The notes beneath the pieces were generated by a model. That model saw nothing but the letters and a program-made list of their open reading frames with translations, had not been told where the DNA came from and ran no database searches. A stretch of 64,000 bases of DNA, taken from assembly GCA_018907035.1 (NCBI GenBank), contig JACCIC010000015.1, positions 5,348,501-5,412,500 on the forward strand. The letters are read 5' to 3'. Shown piece by piece: positions 60,762 to 64,000 of this stretch (positions are counted from its first letter, which is position 1; the number at the start of each line of letters is the position of its first letter). This DNA comes from Sycobia sp. Sy_11 (lineage: Eukaryota; Arthropoda; Insecta; Hymenoptera; Epichrysomallidae). The position numbers were made by a program, and so were the translations under genes.

Positions 60762-62360
60762 TTATGGATGTCGTTTTTCGTAGGAAATATTTCCAGGTAA
60801 GAATAATTCCAATATTTCAGATTTTACATTATCAGTAAAGAGCTTATAAATAAAAATATAGTCGAGGAATTGTATACATTTCTCCAAGAATTTAAAGCTA
60901 AATTTAAGTACAATATTAACATAACTACGGTCCAATTGGTGAATTATTATGCTAGATTTCATTGGAATAAATCTCAGAAAATTGTGCTGAACTTTCTTCA
61001 GACACTGGAATTAGTGTAAGGGATTCAAACGATAGATGCATACGTTAGAACGGGAGTGATCAAAATTTTGTATAAGCATAATATAGTAGCTTTGATTGTA
61101 CAATCCTATGTGGTTTATTTAACGAATAGTACAAGTCTCGTTACGTTAACGGATATAGTTTGAATATGGATATCAGATGTTAATTTATGGTCGAAGGTAG
61201 TACGCCTAAAGGAAATTAACACAATGAATAACACAGGAGTGAATATCATATTTTGTCAATATAATCGGTTTTTTTTTATAGAATCGCATTAAATTACATT
61301 GATCAATAGTCCACGACAGTGCGTTTTTAACCGACTATGCGTATATTTTTGTAAAGTCATTCTGAAACTTCCAAGTATCATTTGGACTATTCGCTCAGAG
61401 GCACATCTTGACATCGTTTGCATAAATTAACAACTTGACATTGTTAATATAGGCAAATCATTTCTATTGATGAGAAATAATGCATTGAGATGAGGGCCTT
61501 ATGCTACCCCTGAGGGTACTTCAAAGAAGTCGGAAACTGTATGATCCATTGTAATCTAAAATTAGAAGTACCCATGCTGGTTAATTGTTGAAATAGTAGA
61601 TTATGATTAATAGTACTAATAATAACTACTTTAGTGAAGTCTAGGTAAACAGCGGTAACCTTAGTGACCATTAATTTTTATTAATGTTTAAAAACCATTG
61701 TTTATATAAGCAGTAAATACAAGAAGATTAATTATCGTAAATTTATGATTACGAGAACCATACTAAGCAAGCGTGATTACATGAGCAAAATTACTAAAGA
61801 AATATATACCAACTAAATAATCCAATAGTTTTGCAATGTGTTTGAAATTGAGGTGGTTCTATAGTTGCTAATCATATATCTGTCTTCGCTTTTGAATATT
61901 CATAAAATAAACGTCATTGTCCATCAAAATCAATGAGAATAAACCGAAATTGATTGATTCTTGAAATAATAATTGTAACGGTGTACTGAATGAACTGCAA
62001 CACCTTTGAATAAGCATGGAAGAAACCCTGTTAGGTCTACGATTACGATTAACATCGCAAATTTGCAAAACATATTCACGGGTCATTATTAGGGAACTAC
62101 TATGGGTAGTGTATCCGACAAAGTATATTCGACGTTGAATCCAGAAAGTTTTGACTGATGAGCACTAAGCTAAAGCAAAAGCCGAATGACTTCGCAACAT
62201 TCATTTCATTTTAGAAAGTATATCATTTAAGTACATACAATTTCGAAAATTGTTATTTATATTTAATATCATGAACAGCTTTCCAGAATACTCGAATGTT
62301 TTCTTTTACTTTTGATTCCTTATCATCTCTATATTTATTATAATTTTCGATCGATGGAAA
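60762..62360 (-). pseudogene. Decayed non-LTR retrotransposon (LINE) reverse transcriptase
   Basis: On the minus strand, broken frames match a LINE RT and its C-terminal domain in order. These are IRVFWKAVHDIK (about 62260-62300); a PNRVSSMLIQRC...TPLQLLFQESINFGLF block (61940-62040; family: PDGxPxxFLK...PLxxLFxxSLxxGxFP); and AVYLDFTKV (about 61635-61665), the first catalytic Asp block. IYANDVKMCL (about 61400-61430) follows, where the family has YADD. Next are LTYASIV with YTNSS (about 61010-61060) and FLRFIPMKSS followed by EKCIQFLDYIFIYKLF (60800-60975). The YADD to YAND change and many stops show inactivity. The endonuclease and ORF1 were not seen. The clade (jockey/CR1-like) is not resolved. 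Confidence 0.8.
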
Positions 62361-64000
62361 CCCAGCCTGGAATATTTTAAAGTTAATAGACTCACCAATT
62401 AATTTTTAGATTTTTTCACTTAAAATTTATAGTTTTTAAATACGAATTACGTTTTTAAAATCAATCTAAAACCATTTAGAGTAGTGTGAGAGGTACTGCA
62501 TACCTTATACTTAGAATGATACAGTGAATTTTACTAATTGACAAAGAATATCGTCATACGACTTAGGTTATTATATTCATATGTTACGGTTCAGTCTTTG
62601 CTCTAGAATATATAAAATGGAACTAAATATAAAACATAAGTACGCTGCGATGACCGTGACGTAGAAATAATATATTTCATGTAGATCTCGGACTTTGCTT
62701 TATACAACTAGTTTTCCAAATTCATAATCAAGAATAGAGATAACTGGATCAATTCGCGTAAAATCTGAATGTTTGAACCGTCGGATGTCTGTCGGTTTGA
62801 TCGTGAATCGCTTATTATAAAGCGAATCGATGCGCCCGCCCAAACACATCGCAGAAGCTCCTCCATCGAGCGCCCCCCGCCTCCCCACCCGAGCAAAGTA
62901 AGTCGCCGATGAATAATAATCCAGGGATTTGACGAGGTCGTCATGTTATTCAATACGCGCAAGAAATCATACTATGCCTTCTCTCCCTTCTTATATGCCG
63001 TAAGGTATAGGTGCCAGGCAAAATCGCTCTTTACTTTTAAACTGTTTTCAGTAATGGGTTTTACTAAAAAAAAAAAAAAAAAATGTATTATTGTATCATA
63101 AACATATGCACTATAGGTTATGTAAAACTGAATTTTTTATTTACTCCTGCGATAAATCTATAAAAATGAAGCTGCAGGATGAAATTAAATATTCTTATTA
63201 GTTCACGAGTATTTCTTTTTAATTACTAATATTATACAGTTACATTATTGGGAAGAGTCATTTTTAAACATGTGCGTCAGAGAAGCACTTTAATAATAAT
63301 AAAATTTAACGTAAAATATTCAGCGTTAATATTCGGATAAATTGAATTTTTAATCATGAACCGATTTATTGATTTTACTCCCACCGTTTCTCTGTGAGAA
63401 AATATTAATAGATTATTTATTCGCAAGAGGAATTATTGACGTTATTAATGATAGAATATTGAAAGCACCGATAAGCTAAAAAAAGCATTATTTTCGTAAA
63501 AATGAAAAAAAAATTGGAAAATATTTGTAATAATTCTTTTATTAGGCAACTAAATGTGATTAACATATGGAAATTAACCATGCATAAAAATTTCGTTAAA
63601 GCAAAAAAAAATTAATTAGGGATTCAATAAAAAAGAAACAAGTGTTCTGCAAAGTGTCCATAACATAATAAAATTCTTATCCATAAGACCTAAAAGTGTA
63701 CTCAATTATATATAAGTGAACTGTCGATTAATATTTCAAAAATTTTAAAGGTCTTATTTAAAATATTTTATTATACGAAGTCATCGAGCTGTTGTAGAAA
63801 TTTAATGTAATATTTTTGCAATGTGAGAAAAAATATTTCAATTTCGTTAACATACTCAGACTTTTATGTGATTTTCTAATGTTCATTATTATTTATGCTA
63901 CGGCTATTGTATAAATATAGATAGCTGCATCAAAAGGATGTTTAGCTACTTATATGTATAAAGTGTAGTTTTATTTCGTTAATATTATAATATCTATAAT
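62361..64000. other. AT-rich non-coding DNA
   Basis: Contains a small GC-rich patch at 62810-62905 and an A run at 63067-63083. No gene was recognised. Confidence 0.5.

Overview
The window reads as AT-rich nuclear DNA of an insect, most likely a hymenopteran such as an ant, bee or wasp. The order is an inference. It rests on AT-rich spacers broken by short GC/CpG-rich islands, abundant (AT)n, (GA)n and (GT)n microsatellites, small GT-AG introns, and remnants of BEL/Pao, hAT, mariner and non-LTR elements plus a tRNA-derived SINE. There are no bacterial operons, CRISPR arrays, rRNAs or convincing functional tRNAs.

Only one protein-coding gene can be supported. It lies on the minus strand at 29050-33789 and has four exons joined by GT-AG introns in compatible phase. 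It encodes a 312-residue secreted S1-family (trypsin/chymotrypsin-like) serine protease homologue. The fold signatures are present, but the catalytic His is Gln and the catalytic Ser is Ile, the usual basic activation residue is absent, and one conserved disulphide is lost. It is therefore almost certainly a non-catalytic pseudo-protease.

The rest is intergenic or intronic DNA. From left to right: a possible LTR-like patch (2.8-3.9 kb); a decayed hAT (DUF4371-type) transposase with a candidate 3' terminus (6.1-8.2 kb) and a long-TIR element in its tail; a gutted BEL/Pao retrotransposon (13.1-16.2 kb); a short tandem-unit, LTR-like patch (18.4-18.8 kb); a 520-bp mariner deletion derivative with both TIRs and TA flanks (21.9-22.4 kb); further copies of the long-TIR element (22.7-23.0 and 38.7-39.5 kb); a mariner fossil (36.1-37.0 kb) interrupted by a tRNA-like insert; a foldback element (39.8-40.1 kb); two copies of a tRNA-derived SINE (35.5 and 58.6-58.8 kb); and a non-LTR retrotransposon fossil (60.8-62.4 kb).

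About fourteen GC-rich islands punctuate the AT-rich background at intervals of a few kb. They give long but compositionally trivial open frames and are probably regulatory or biased-composition DNA, not genes. I found no clear sign of a new multi-gene system. The most distinctive items are the doubly inactivated protease homologue, the recurring long-TIR element family and the island pattern.
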